A stretch of 64,000 nucleotides of DNA from Guyanagaster necrorhizus (GCF_019112545.1 NW_025064887.1:199448-263447); one strand, 5' to 3'; counted from the stretch's first letter, positions 1 to 12,321 are shown. Program-made: numbers and translations. Notes: a model not told the origin generated them from the letters alone.

Positions 1-2
1 CT

Positions 3-970
3 CCTCTACCTCCACCAACTGGGGAAGAGCTGCTGAACCTGGCTGGTCTTAATGCTGAGGCTGCAAAAAACCTGGACGACTATGAGGATAAATCAGAGAG
101 AAACGAACCCACTATCGCCCAGTCCAGGTGTGTGTAGTCTTTATTGATGCTCCTGAATGTTAATCCTCCGCAATTCCCAGCTTCGCTCTTGCCAAAGAAA
201 AGCTTTTACCCACAGGATCCATCGCTTCTAATAATGCAAGCGCGCCATGGAAATCTACGATATCAAACACAATATTTGGACCCCTGTTCGCCTCCCGTTT
301 TTTCCTATTCTGTCGTAGGCAGTTTTCTCATATCTTCAATTGTAGTGGCTTAGCCTCCGATGTGCCACCAACACCAATCGCTTCTGATCTGTGCGTATAT
401 CGTCCTCGGTCTACACCGTCAACTGACAGAACTAGGTCACAATATCCAACTTTCCCCCTCGACCTGGATATTTCAGTGAAGATTCCCGTGGTGCTCATGG
501 ACATCATGTCCACGTCGGCATCATCGTCAAGCTGGGTGTTCATCGCTGAGAACAAAGGTCTTCCAGGAAAATTTTATGATAATAAAACAGCGCTCCAGAT
601 CTTCAATACATTGCGCACAGGCAGCTCCGCGGCAAAAGTTGTCCCAGCATCGAGCATTACGGAGGAGCAGAAATCTCAATTTGAGCGGTTTCACACCCGA
701 TTGGATGATGGCGCTCTGGTAGGTGTCAATTAATCAAATCCATAGGTTGCGTCATTCAATTTCCACTGTTCCCAGTTCATCCTGCCTGTTGGCAAAGAAG
801 TGTTGGCACTCTGCTCCTCGGAAAATGCACTATTCTGTCAGCGTCTGAATATCCCTCCTGCACTTTCGTGTTTGAAAAGAAGTGTCTTACTGACTCGAGT
901 TACGGTGGAGAATATTTCGGCCTATGCGGATGTGGCTGTTCCTGTTGATGCCTTTCAATGGAGAGTGTGA
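3..970 (+). CDS. 3' part of an unrecognised multi-exon gene
   Basis: The gene enters from the left edge, so its start is missing. A reading frame opens at base 3 (PLPPTGEELLNLAGLNAEAA...) and can be spliced through short introns to an exon at about 350-718, then over a clear GT...AG intron at 719-775 into an exon beginning FILPVGKEVLALCSS and stopping at 968-970 (ends DAFQWRV). The intron at 719-775 is well supported: the protein stays coherent across it (RLDDGAL / FILPVGKE). The middle exons (about 200-360) are weaker. No catalytic motif, signal peptide or membrane segment is visible. I do not recognise the family. It is followed by a gene-poor stretch and then a pseudogene, so context does not help. 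Confidence 0.45.
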
Positions 971-1612
971 TCTTCTCTTTTGTTTTCTGCACGGTTTGCT
1001 CTTCGTTATCCGCTTAACATAGCTCAGATTTCAGTGATTCACTGGGGTCGTTCGTTCATCAAATCACGCCCGTGCCTGGGAAATCTGGGGCGTGCCAAAG
1101 CAGGAAAGTGCGCATGGTAATATTCCGGAAGCCTCTTCTCAACAGACTGCAACTATCAAGCACAAGTCCCATTCGCTACTTCAGTAACTCTGCCCAGTCC
1201 TGCCCTCGTGTTCGCGTCACAACACATCCGCCTCAAATGCCTCAAACTCCGACTGGCCATGTACCCGAGTTTCTGTCACCGTTATGATCAATAGGTTCGA
1301 GTATATCGTTCCAAAGACTGTGAAGGCCTTAAAGTCTAGTTGCATTATCAGAGCTGATAGCGAATCATCTTGAATGAGCCATCCGGATTACATTTCCCGA
1401 TGAAAAGTATTGAGGACTTTTCTTGTCTGAGAAGCAATCAGTCTTTTTCATACCTCGAATGAATCAAGGCCGCCGAACTGTGTAAGAAAAATCTTGGCGT
1501 TTTCAACACTTGCATGTTCAGTCTGTAGCCCTTGGAAGACTTTCAGGAACACGATTAATGATTCGGGGCCATAACTTTCCAGCATAAGTATATATCACAA
1601 GTTCCGGGATCA
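971..1612. other. gene-free stretch
   Basis: Only short open frames without recognisable protein sequence lie here. It probably holds the 3' UTR of the preceding gene and the former promoter of the dehydrogenase pseudogene. Confidence 0.5.
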
Positions 1613-2664
1613 TGTCTGCTCACAAAGTGTGGCTTAGTGCGTACGCACAGTCATGGGACTTTATGTAGTGCTGACGAATCTAATCCAGACACTGGGGCCA
1701 ATACTGTGTGCCATCAGCAAGGGGACAGTCGTCGCTGCCGTCCGACGCCCGAAACCATGACGAAGCTTCAAGCAGAGTACACTGAAGATAGACTGCTCGT
1801 GGTCAAAGTCAATGTATCCAAACCGGATGAAGTCAATGCTGCGTTTGGTCAAGAAATCATTTAGACGAATCGATGCAGTGTATAATAATACCGGGTACGC
1901 AATCGTAGGAGAAGTGGAAGGGGTGCCGTTAGACTAACAATTTCTGAGGTTCGGTATATGTTACACGTGCAGCACTTGCATTTTCAAGTTTTCACGAGGT
2001 CAATCAGCCTTAAGGAGGACGACTCCTGCAAGTTTCTTCCATGTATGCTGAATCCGTGAGACCAGCGACACTCTTTGATGCCCGAATAACCCTCATGCAG
2101 ATTGTAAACCGATGGTTGCGTAGGATACTATTCTGGCACGTAAGTTCGCTTCAATTCGATTTTTTGTGAATCGTTCTCAGACTGCAATCTTGGCAAATAT
2201 GGTCAACCCAATTTATATGACATTCTCCGTGTTGCTTACCCCTTCATTAGCCATGATGCATGAATGCACCAACAGAAGCATTCATGAAAGAACTTGATCC
2301 GACATGGAATATCAAAGTGGGTGCAAAAAGCTACATTGCTAGGACGAATGTCAATAATTTATTTCTTCCAGCCTACCTTGATAGAAGCAGGTTATTACCA
2401 GACTGATGCTATGAAGCTGACAATTTTCAAGGTTCACGCACATCTAATCCGGCTGTCGAAAGAGTGGCTATTCGTCAAGCGTTTGTCAACTTCGACCCGG
2501 AGAACACCCTTTTTATCAGACGTGACCCTGATAAGAAAGTAGTAAATATGGAAGATCCTCCACTGTGGCTTTCGCTAGCAAAGGATGCTTATGTTAGGGC
2601 TGGGGCAAAAATCGCAAGGTACTTGGCTGATATAGATAAATATGAGTCGCTGTCGGAAGGCTAG
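1613..2664 (+). pseudogene. decayed short-chain dehydrogenase/reductase (SDR)
   Basis: Fragments of one SDR protein appear in the right order but in changing frames. A start MSAHKVWL is at 1613. A strand-helix piece ends GTVVAAVRRP near 1750. The frame then slips by one base into ETMTKLQAEYTEDRLLVV..., and slips again near 1855 into RRIDAVYNNTGYAIVGEVEG, the counterpart of the SDR NNAG motif with Ala changed to Thr. An in-frame TAA follows at 1935-1937. Later pieces are GRLLQVSSMYAES (active-site region), MKELDPTWNIK, PTLIEAGYYQTDAMK, and a long C-terminal exon ending DKYESLSEG. The glycine-rich TGxxxGxG loop is not readable. Family membership is clear. Function is lost unless unusual splicing repairs every lesion, which I consider unlikely. 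Confidence 0.8.
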
Positions 2665-2812
2665 GATTTCTATGTCGTGTACATTGAATTGGTTGCCAGG
2701 TGTCTTTTACGGCTCGAGCACGTGATATATTAATGACCGTGTCGCGTCTGTTTGGCTATATTGCTGACTATTCACTGCCGCACCGTCCTTGACGTCGTAA
2801 CCATTTTTTCTT

Positions 2813-5800
2813 ATGCTACGGCGCGCGCCCACTCTCAAGGACGGAAAAGTACTTGATCGACTCCAAGGGAGCGTCAGAATCAATAGCCCATTCAAGCCTC
2901 CGAGTTTCACAGCTGTCGCTGACCGCGCCCAAGCAATCCGTAAACGAAAACGAGTATCCTACAAGGAGCAGCAGGAAGATGATTTGGACTCTGATGGGGA
3001 TGGCCACAAAAAGAAAAGAAAGAAGGACGATAAGGACGCATACCACAATAAAGCGGAGCTCTTGGCTACCGTGAAGAAATATCCGGTCTTCAAGCCAAAA
3101 CCGTTCAATCAATGCCGCAGGTTCTCCATGCCTTCGATGACGGACAAAGATGGAGAAAATATCCTTCTTGTTCCCTCAAATGTCTCTCTTGGCACCCGAC
3201 CGCAGGCGAGATTTATTCCGCGACCGTTACACGATCCTATGGAAGACCACGCCATTGTCCTGTACGATCCTACCATAGATGATCAGGAGACCGACGAGGA
3301 GCGGAGAGAGAGGAGGAAAGAGGAAGAGAAGGTGAAAGCTTTGTTAGAGGGGCAAGAGAAGACCGCAGGAATGTTCAACCCTCACAAGAGCCTGAAAGTC
3401 ATGTTAGGTGAAGACAAGAACAAGGAGGCTATAGCAAAGGTTCCAGTGGTCATTGACCCACGGCTTAGCAAGATTCTTCGACCACATCAAGTTGAAGGCG
3501 TGAAGGTGAGCGCATCTTTCATGGGAGCAGGAGTAATATTTAATGATAGGAAGTTTCTATACAAATGTACAACGGGCAAGGTCGTCGAGAACCAGTACGG
3601 CTGCATTATGGCTGACGAGATGGGACTCGGGAAAACGCTACAATGCATCGCTCTACTATGGACCTTGATTAAACAATCGCCTCATGCTGGTAAACCATCC
3701 ATCGAAAAGTGCATTATCGCCTGCCCTTCTAGTCTTGTCAAAAACTGGGCTAATGAGCTAGGTAAGTATGCTTTCCATGTACTCTCTGGCTCTTCAATGA
3801 CACTTCCGACAGTAAAATGGCTCGGCAAGGACGCCATTAACGTTTTGGCGGTCGATGGCAAAGGTGGCAAAACCGTCCTTCTTGAGAAGGTTGCTCAGTG
3901 GGTGGCAGCGTGCGGCCGCAATGTGACGCAGCCAGGTATGCATCGTTTCACACGTGAACTATACCATTAATTTTTTTTGTTAGTTATGATCGTCTCATAC
4001 GAAACGTTACGAACATTATCCGTGTACCTGGCGAATTGCGCTATTGGTCTCCTGCTCTGTGACGAGGGGCATAGACTGAAGAATTCAGGTGCTACTTTTT
4101 GATTCTTTTCGGAAAAGTTATTCTGACCTAAGCCGTACAGAATCCCTGACCTTCACTGCGCTTAATGCCCTCGATGTCAAACGTCGCGTTATACTTACAG
4201 GAACGCCTATCCAGGTAACCTCATCGCCTTCCCGGAGAATTCAACTTACAAATTCACCTTGAAGAACGACTTGTCTGAATATTTCTCTCTGCTCAACTTT
4301 GCGAATCCCAACTTCCTGGGATCTAAGAATGATTTCCGAAAGAATTTCGAGAACTTTATCATTCGCGGCCGGGATGCCATGGCAAGCGACGCGGTGAAGG
4401 CTGAAAGTGAAAAGAAACTAAAGGAGCTTGGTGGTCTTGTTACTAAGTTTATCATTCGAAGGACTAATGATCTCCTTTCGAAATACCGTTCGTATCTTCT
4501 CTTTACCTCCAAGGTGTTGGGACTCACCATTTCTGTTACAGTGCCGGTCAAATATGAACATGTCGTGTTCTGTGGTCTTTCGGATTTCCAGCTGTCACTA
4601 TATCGATTGTTCATCTCTTCGCCAGAGATCAAGGCATTACTGCGAGGCGCTGATTCTCAGCCACTCAAAGCTATTAATATTCTGAAGAAACTATGTAATC
4701 ACCCAGAACTCCTGAACCTCCCCGAAGATCTTCAGGGATCCGAGCATCTGATACCGGAAGGTTTCGTCGGTGCCGGGGCGGCAGGTGGCAGCAGCAGAGT
4801 CGGCGGCGGAAGAAACCAAACTGTTCGCTGCGATTGGGGTGGCAAGTTCCTCGTTCTAGAAAGGGGAGTACCGTTAAATTATGAAGCTTTCCTACTAAAC
4901 ATCCGAAAATAGGTTTTTGCATCAATTACGAGCAACGACGAATGACAAGATTGTTCTCATCAGCAATTACACACAGACGCTCGACCTGTTTGAGAAACTC
5001 TGCCGAAGCAAGAAGTACGTTATATACCTTCAAGGTCGTTAATCTATCTTCATTCCTTGTAGATATGGATTTTTCCGTTTAGACGGAACCATGACCATAA
5101 CTAAACGCCAGAAGCTGGTTGATCAATTCAACAACCCTGAAGGGAAGGAATTCATCTTTTTACTCAGCAGCAAAGCTGGTGGATGCGGCATAAATCTTAT
5201 TGGAGCTAACCGTCTCATTCTCTTCGACCCCGGTAAGCAAAAAAAAAACTTCGTACCCGTACCCTTGACCTGTCTCTCACTAACACTGCTTTAGATTGGA
5301 ATCCCGCCGCTGATCAACAAGCTCTTGCCCGAGTATGGCGAGATGGTCAGAAGAAAGAATGTGAGTTTCAACTCCTTTCGTAATTCTTGTATTAATAATG
5401 GAATCGAAGGCTTTGTGTACCGATTTATCTCAACGGGAACGATCGAAGAAAAAATCTTTCAACGACAAGCCAACAAACAGGCCCTTTCGTCTGCGGTTGT
5501 GGACGAAAACGAAAATACCGAACGCCATTTCTCAATTGACGCACTGCGGCAACTGTTTTTGTTCAATGAGAATACAATCTGTGAGACGCATGAAACTTTC
5601 AAGTGCAAACGTTGCAAAAATGGCAAGCAAATGATCAAGGCTCCGGCTTTACTGTATGGCGATGCCAGCACGTACGTCTCTTATCCCATACGTCTAATAA
5701 TGCCTGATTGTCGTCGTTACAGATGGAATCATTTCACTAATGAAGAGCTCAAGAACAACCATGATGATCTTTTACGAGCTGAAGTTGGACTACCCGAGAT

Positions 5801-5831
5801 CTCATTTGTATTTCAATACATCAGCCATTAG
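2813..5831 (+). CDS. RAD54: RAD54, Swi2/Snf2-type DNA translocase of homologous recombination
   Basis: RAD54 is a nuclear dsDNA translocase that assists Rad51 in homology search, strand invasion and branch migration. The ATG at 2813 starts a basic N-terminus ([16 protein letters not shown]) with Lys-rich nuclear-localisation stretches. Helicase motifs follow in order: HQVEGVK, Walker A in ADEMGLGKT (about 3615), a DEAH-type box read as [13 protein letters not shown] across an intron (about 4055), LTGTPIQ (motif III, about 4196), [56 protein letters not shown] and [20 protein letters not shown] Cys-containing tail ([16 protein letters not shown]) typical of RAD54 precedes the stop at 5829-5831. 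Length is roughly 800 residues, as in the family. There are about nine short introns. The first (3506-3553) is 48 bp and open in frame, so retention would insert 16 residues. Identity is very secure; a few intron borders are not. Confidence 0.93.
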
Positions 5832-6147
5832 TCTATCATTCTAGCTTCATGGACGGTAAATTATTGTACTATGGAAAGTGACATCATTGAAACGTTGCTT
5901 GTAACCCAGCTTAGAAGATAACCCAGTAGTATCTCTAGTCAAGAGAGATATACCTTGTTTGCTACACCTCTATCTACTCAAGAACGCCGTTAACTTTGGC
6001 TTCACCGAGATAAACAAAATAATTGAAGACTCAAGGGGCCAGAAATAGAAGCTCACAAGACGCACTGCATCATAAACTGGATAATTTGATAGTAGAGTTT
6101 TACAATCATTGGGGTAGATGATTGCTTTTGTCTCCCAGCATTTCAAA
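5832..6147. other. convergent 3' spacer between RAD54 and the polygalacturonase
   Basis: Tail-to-tail intergenic DNA of about 315 bp, AT-rich. No coding frame or repeat was seen. It presumably holds both polyadenylation regions. Confidence 0.5.
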
Positions 6148-8062
6148 TCAGTACGAGCCACCTGAAATCTACACACATAAAAAAAATAGCGATGTGAACG
6201 ACAAAGGCAATACTTACGGTGGCACTATCGCTATCGACTGTACCCTCTGAGCCGCCGGTGATGGTTAGTGCAGAGAAGTCCCATGTACTGATAAGAAAAA
6301 GTATGGGACCCTCCAATGCAGAATAAAGAAGAAGACCTCGTACCCTGAGCAGGCACCACAGTCGACAGTGAGTCGTTCTGCATCGTCGCCAACGCTACGA
6401 GCCCCTTAAGTACCAGTCCAACAACATCACAGTGAGGAACACAGCTCACGTTATGGTAGTGGCATCCCCTGTAAAGCTCACATCCCTAGTATTCGAATTT
6501 TCAGACGTGTATGTTCCTGTGCCATCAACGAGACTCACGAGATAGGACCTCCAGTTCCCGGTGTACCATCATCGTCAGGGTAAGATTGGGTAATCAAGAC
6601 GCCGTACTCGTCAATTCCACTGACTGTGTTACTACATACCATATCTTGTTAGTATATTTGACCTTCGAATGGAAGAGTACACCCACCCAGAGTAAGTAAT
6701 ATTAGAGACAGAGGCGCTTGTTGCTGAAGCTTGGACTTTAATACTACTAATGTTTCAGAGATTCATTCTGGCAGAGTAAGTCGAGTAAGACCTACCGGAA
6801 TCCATACATAGAGTCAGTGACAGTGTTTCCAGAGATTGTTATGCCGGACACAGAGTCGTCGCTTGCGATGGAACCGATAGAAATGCCGTGACCGCCAGAA
6901 CACTGGTTGTTCAAGAATCTGTTTCCAAAGATGAATACCTTCCTCAAGGTGAAGAGTTTTCAATAACGTGCTGGATATTGCTGCCATCGTTGATAGCGAT
7001 GCAGTCGTCCTGGTTTTTGACGACCGAATTTTGGATAGTCACGTCATCAGCAGAGACGTCGAAACCCTGCATAACGTCTGTTAGCTAGTTTGAAGTTCAG
7101 GGTAATCATGTTGAACACACATCAGTATTGTGTCCCAAGTCATCCGTATCTCCAGCACTGTTGTCAACCTGGATTGTTGTCAGGAATAGATTTATGAAGT
7201 GAGTAAAACTGCAGAGACGTACGGTAATGCTGTCAAAAGTTAGACCATCGCTGTTACCGATTGAGATAGCTTGCGCGGGAGTGTTCAGGACCTATGGAGT
7301 CGGATCACTCTTTGACCTCGTCGCGATGAACAGAACCTCGCTCACTGTGAAGTCAGAGTACGTGCCGGAGCCCTTAAACCTAACGACCCATCAGACGAAC
7401 GAGTAGCTGCGTAAACAGAATGAAACCTACTTCAGAAGAGGATGGGGTTTGTCAACACCCCCGTTAGTGCCTTCGCCATCCCAGTAGTCAGCACCGTTTC
7501 CCTGGAGGTAGCATATCAAAATGACGAAATAGAAAAAAGGCATCTCAGGTACGTCAAATTTGTATCCGGCGCCATTGAAAGTAATGTCAGAACCGTCAAT
7601 AGTGAACAGAGGGCCATCGGCTAGACAATGCGACCGATCCAAGTCAATCATGGCTGAGAAAACTAGGGCTGACACTTACTAGAGGTCTGTGCAAAAGTAA
7701 TGTCTCCGGCCATCGTGACAGTAGCTCCATCAGCTGGCTTTCCAGGTTCCCATGAGCGATACAAAGTCATCTCTGATCTTGGTAAAGATCTCACCGAAAG
7801 CACCAAAGTATCTAATAGGATAAACGTAAGTAGGGATCATGTAGAAGATCAATTAGTTCTCACCTCCGCTTGCGACGGTGAAAGCAGAGATAGTGACCGA
7901 AGAACAATCCGAAATTGACGAAGCAGCGTCGACAGAGTCAACAGTGCAACTGGCGCGCTTTGCAGGGCGAGGCGCCCTCTTTGCGCCGGGCTTGGCAATC
8001 GGCACAGCCGATACAAGCACGGCGGCCGACACCAGGGCTTGAAAGAGAGCGTACTTGAACAT
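6148..8062 (-). CDS. secreted endopolygalacturonase, glycoside hydrolase family 28
   Basis: The enzyme hydrolyses alpha-1,4 bonds of polygalacturonan in pectin outside the cell. The first true ATG on the minus strand is at 8060-8062 (MFKYALFQALVSAAVLVSAVP); a slightly longer frame begins with GTG. A hydrophobic signal peptide is followed by a basic propeptide (KPGAKRAPRPAKR) that looks Kex2-processed. The mature protein begins ASCTVDSVDAASSISDC. All four GH28 signatures can be read after splicing: NTDGFD, NQDDCIAINDG, GGHGISIGS, and RIK (rebuilt across an intron near 6750). It ends ISGGSY with the stop at 6148-6150. The gene has many introns of about 50 bp and roughly 360-370 residues, normal for the family. 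It is the only plant-cell-wall enzyme in the window, and no partner pectinase lies nearby. Confidence 0.9.
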
Positions 8063-8139
8063 TTCCACAGAACGTAAAAAGAACGAAGAATCAAAGAGAG
8101 GAAGGGAATCTGATACTCATGTAGGGTTTGGAAAGACCT

Positions 8140-8148
8140 GTTTTATAC
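8140..8148 (-). promoter_or_regulatory. TATA-like box of the polygalacturonase
   Basis: The minus strand reads GTATAAAAC here, about 80 bp upstream of the start codon. That is a plausible distance for a core promoter with a short 5' UTR. This is sequence match only. Confidence 0.45.
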
Positions 8149-9150
8149 TCTAGGATGAACCGCGATCACCAAAGAAAATATTCCAGAAAGCACGACGAGG
8201 CCGGGTCAGGGCGGGACGATTCATCGGTTGCCATGGGCTCAGACGCGTGGAAATCGTAACGTGTAACGAGAAAGAGCAGAGACCGGTATCTTTATAAAGG
8301 AACCATCTAATCCCGAGGCCCATAAGTACCTTCAAATTTTATAAGTGCGACGCTGGGATACTTATCAGAAAATTGTACCATCTTCAATTGCGAATGAAAG
8401 ACACCTACAGCTGGAGATATCCTCAGCTTAGTGGGCACTATTACGGATCCGCTTCCAACCCTGGGCTGCGGGGAAAGAAACCGCGCATTTTTTCCGGCCT
8501 CCATGTTCTGAGCATCATAGCGACCACAATCTTACTGGTACGTCGTCAATTTATCGCGAGTATATGTGAACATTGGAACGCTAACAATCCTGCTGCTCTA
8601 CAAAGCTTTGGAGGGATCAATCTTTCATGTGTACATGGGAGATTGAAAAAAAACTGAATACTTGCTATTCATCTTTAGGAAACGGACACTACTTTACAGC
8701 CGGGAGATTCTCGTGAAGTTGTGACTTCATGATAGACCCGTATCTGCCTTATTAATAGCATATCATTGCAACCAACTCCACAGGCCAAGTCACCTAAGGA
8801 ACCGGGACTCGTTGGAATATAGCGAGTTATCAAGTTTTACCGCACAAGGCGACGCACTCTGTGATGGCCTTTTTCCGATTTGTATTCCTGTCCGGCGGTG
8901 TTTCGGCGCTCAAGGATACGAGTGCAGTATCTAAAGTCAACCTTGCGTCAGAGGAATATTCTTAGTCGCAAAAGAACGCACCTATAACTGAATCGATTAA
9001 ATTCCGGTTCCTTCATCCATGAGTATTTCCAGTTGATGTATACCTGTTCATTGAAAAATCGTACAATTATGAGCAGTAGAATGCTGTGTCTGCCAAAGGC
9101 TAGATATACATGGGTACATAACTTACATTGGTAGCACAACCAGAACCTGT
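8149..9150. other. upstream region of the polygalacturonase; no gene seen
   Basis: About 1 kb between the polygalacturonase start and the 3' end of LIN1. A 94-codon open frame at 8373-8657 (+) lacks family resemblance or splice context, so I do not call it. The length fits a regulated promoter. One GCGGGG, matching the SYGGRG core bound by carbon-catabolite repressors of the Cre1/CreA type, lies at 8468-8473; a single site is weak evidence. Confidence 0.5.
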
Positions 9151-10366
9151 TCAAGAAAGAGCGTCGTCCCAATCTTTCCACTCGCTGCCGACCTCCCGTA
9201 CCTTCACCTTCTCCCCTGCGGCCCCAAAGTATGATGCCTTGTACCATGACCGCATCTCTTCCTCACCAAAAGGACCAAACGTCTGGACTGTCTGACCCGA
9301 AGCTGGCATGTTCCATTTGTACTCGAACTTCTTATCTGCCGACGGGGGCTCCCAAGAGGCGTCGACAGAGCCTGAAGACCGAACTGTGCGAACGAGCTCT
9401 TCGTACGATTTGGAGTAAATGTCTACATCGCCAAGCGTCATGATGTTCGACGCAAGATGGGTGATAAGTTCAATATCAGAACGTGCTGAAGGCTTCTTGT
9501 CAATATGCATAGCATCATTCACAGTTGCCTTAGATTTAGTGCTATTGTAAGTTGAGCATAAGGATACCTAGGATTTGGAAGAAGTCACACCTTTGCTTTG
9601 ACTTCTTTGCTTGTACGCCCAACCGCTGTAAAGCTTCGAGTACAGTCTCACCTCTTTTGAGATAAGACAAAAGATCCATTTCCATAGCGGGGACGCCACC
9701 TGAATGCTCTAGCTCTTGCTCCTCTGCCTTCATCCTCTCCTTCTGTATCTTCTCCATGTGCCGTTTCCGACGTCTCGCCCTTTTTATTTCCTTCTCATCA
9801 ACCCCTTCCATCCAGCGGTCGTGTACGCCATGCGGATCGAATGAACGTACGTAGCTACCGTCCTCGGTGAACTTGCCCTCTTCCATCTCTTCTCGCATGT
9901 TGAAGGACGACAGTTCGTACCCCATTCCAGCCTTCTTTCTCCGTTCCACTTCATCTTCGTCTTCTGGCTCATCGTCGCCCGATGACTCAGCGTCCGAACC
10001 AGACCCCCCAAACTCCTGTCCTTCGATATCTCCGAGACGCAGGTAGTTTGCCTTTTTCTTCTTCGCTGGCGTCTCATCCTTCTTCTCATCCTTGTCTCCC
10101 ATAGTGAACATATCGTCGTCTTCGTCATCATCCGCCTTGTTCTTACGGCTCAGAACGACACCCTCACCATCGTCACTCGAGTCTGACTCGTAGCCCTCAT
10201 TTTTGACGCGACCTTTTCTATTCTTCGTCTCAAGAGCCGAGTCGACTTCTTCCGCAAAATTGACAGGGTCCTCCGAGGGCTCAACGAAGCGGGTCTTTTT
10301 CGTTCGCCCGCCTTGGGAGCCAGACGATTCACCGGCAGCGCGCTTTTGGCCTACTTGTGGAGGCAT
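9151..10366 (-). CDS. LIN1: LIN1/CD2BP2-like GYF-domain protein of the U5 snRNP
   Basis: CD2BP2 (human) and Lin1 (yeast) bind the U5 snRNP protein Prp6 and assist tri-snRNP assembly in the nucleus. The ATG at 10364-10366 opens a hydrophilic N-terminus (PPQVGQKRAAGESS...KTRFVEP) with long acidic runs. The conserved middle DGSYVRSFDPHGVHDRWMEG and LLSYLKRGETVLEALQRLG are hallmark CD2BP2 segments. One intron (9542-9590) joins to the C-terminal exon carrying the GYF domain: FEYKWNMP, then TFGPFGEEEMRSW and SYFG. The usual Gly of GYF is replaced by Ser, as can occur. The protein ends EWKDWDDALS. Length is about 385 residues. The start is 100 bp from the divergent PQ-loop gene, so the two probably share a promoter. 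Confidence 0.9.
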
Positions 10367-10466
10367 GATGTGATGAGAATGATTTGTGCATATTTGTCTT
10401 CGTCCTCTATCTTATCAGGTGCACGAGAGCTATCTCACTTTCCAAAGCCTTGAGGCTCTTATCACG
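10367..10466. promoter_or_regulatory. 100-bp divergent promoter, LIN1 / PQ-loop transporter
   Basis: Both start codons face away from this spacer and no other coding sequence lies between them, so it must contain, or overlap, both core promoters and 5' UTRs. Confidence 0.6.
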
Positions 10467-12321
10467 ATGCTGTCGCCGTCGCAGGCAGTGTTGAGTGAAT
10501 TTCTCGGATATTCATCGATTGCCTGCTGGCTAGGGGCACAGTTTCCGTAAGTCTCATATCTGACCACGATGGCGACATGTGACATGACTCTTGCAATTAA
10601 AGCCAGGTTCTTGAGAATATCAGAAGCAATTCGTGCGAAGGGCTAGCTCTCCCCTTTCTTGCGAATTGGCTCATGGGTATGTAGGCGCAGATTTTGAATT
10701 CTGCCAACTTACAATGCTCGTGCGACAGGTGACATCTCCAACTTGGTTGGCTGCATCCTCACCCATCAGCTTCCATTCCAGGTGGGTAATTAATCACCGC
10801 GGCAATCCTGGTATCCTGTTTTAAACAATCCTCACCTAGACTTATCTGGCCACTTATTTTGTCTTCGTGGACTGCACCCTTGTTGGCCAATACATTTACT
10901 ACACTATCCGGAACCCACCTTCACACGTCCGGGCACGCAGTTTAAGCCGTCGGATGTCCGTCGACAGACCAGCCTCTCGCTACCGCACCTTGTCTGTCGT
11001 AGCCACCAGTGTAGCCAAAGCAGCTGCACTAGCTGCGCAACGCGACGACCACACTGGCCTTCCACGAAGTCGATCGGTGGCGCGCCTACACACCAGCCAG
11101 GACGGATACCCCGATACTTCACACAGTCGAGTGTCGAGAGAATCAGACGATGAAATAGATGACTCCACCTTGGCAGCTTTAGCAGATAGTTTTCACTCCG
11201 AAGGTGGCCGTCGTACACGTATTTCCTGGAGCTCCGAACGACACAGAACTCGAGGTGGTAGCATTGGCCGAATACCCTCGCGGGGTGCTCTCCCTGCAAC
11301 ATTGCATATGTCTGTCCCTTCCGAAGTCGCTGAGTCTCTCATCCGGGGCCGAAGTCTACAGCGAGAGGCAGAGGTGGATCTAGACCTCTCACAAGATCCT
11401 GAACCTCGACGCAGAAGCTCCCGACGAGGCACCAGCATGGTGTTCTTCGGTGTCTGGGCTTTGTTCAGTGTGGGTGCACTTGCTGGAAGTGAACGGCATT
11501 TGCCACTTACCAGTACCACTACGAGTCATATAGGAAACGTGGTCGCTGCACGGGGGTTCCGTATTCGTGATCCTCAAACCTACACACCTTTAATGGCTTC
11601 TGATGTTCCCACAACGTTCGACCCCGTGCACATTGATACTGACGTATACGTCTCAACCTCTGAGCCGCCATATCATCAGATCCTCTTTCAGCCGTCTAAC
11701 GAACGTGTTCTGGGTCGCATCTTTGCGTGGTTATGCACCACTTTGTATCTGACTTCCCGGTTGCCGCAGATCTGGAAGAACGTGCGTTCTATGCTCTGTT
11801 TTGAGGATTTATAGGCTGATTCTACTCTATTCAGTATGTCAGGAAATCTGTTCAGGTATTTCGATATCCGTACTCGCTATCATGTTCGCGAGGTTAACTT
11901 TGCTTCCAGGGTTTATCGATGTATCTTTTTGTTTTCGCTTTCCTCGGGAATTGTTTTTATGTTGCATCTATCGCCACCTCCCCTAATGCCAGGCTCCCGC
12001 CGCCTGCCTCAACAGACTTTATCAAAGAGAGTATACCGTAAGCCTCATTTGTCCTTTTGTGCGAGAGATATGGTCCAAGTGAATATAATGGATAGATATC
12101 TTTTGGGCAGCGGCGGTACACTCCTTTTCGATATCACCATCGTGATGCAATCCTTCGTCTACGCACCAAAGTCACGTCGTAGGAGCTCTTCGGTTAGCAT
12201 TGAAGAGGACAGAAGGTTGCTGGATGGAGATGCACTAACACATGTGCGATATAATAGTAATGAGCTGGGAACGCCACCAGAACGGACGTTGAGAAGAAGT
12301 ATATCAGCTACCCATGGTTAG
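10467..12321 (+). CDS. PQ-loop (Ypq/PQLC2-type) vacuolar cationic amino-acid transporter
   Basis: Fungal Ypq proteins and animal PQLC2 move Arg, Lys and His across the vacuolar/lysosomal membrane. The ATG at 10467 starts LSPSQAVLSEFLGYSSIAC. Splicing gives the first PQ-loop (AQFPQVLENIRSNSCEGLALPF) and further helices (NWLMGDISNLVGCIL, YFVFVDCTLVGQYIYY). A long hydrophilic Ser/Arg-rich loop follows (about 10930-11420), then helix FFGVWALFSVGALAG. The second PQ-loop spans a small exon: SRLPQIWKN / YVRKSVQ / GLSMYLFVFAFLGN. The last helices include GSGGTLLFDITIVMQSFVY, and the tail is basic with Ser (RRRSSSVS), possibly a phosphorylation or sorting region. The proline-glutamine pair is present in both loops. 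Substrate is inferred from the family. Confidence 0.87.

Noticed and set aside
8373..8657. 94-codon open frame upstream of the polygalacturonase
   Set aside because: No family resemblance, low-complexity mix, and it sits in a promoter-like region. Likely chance.
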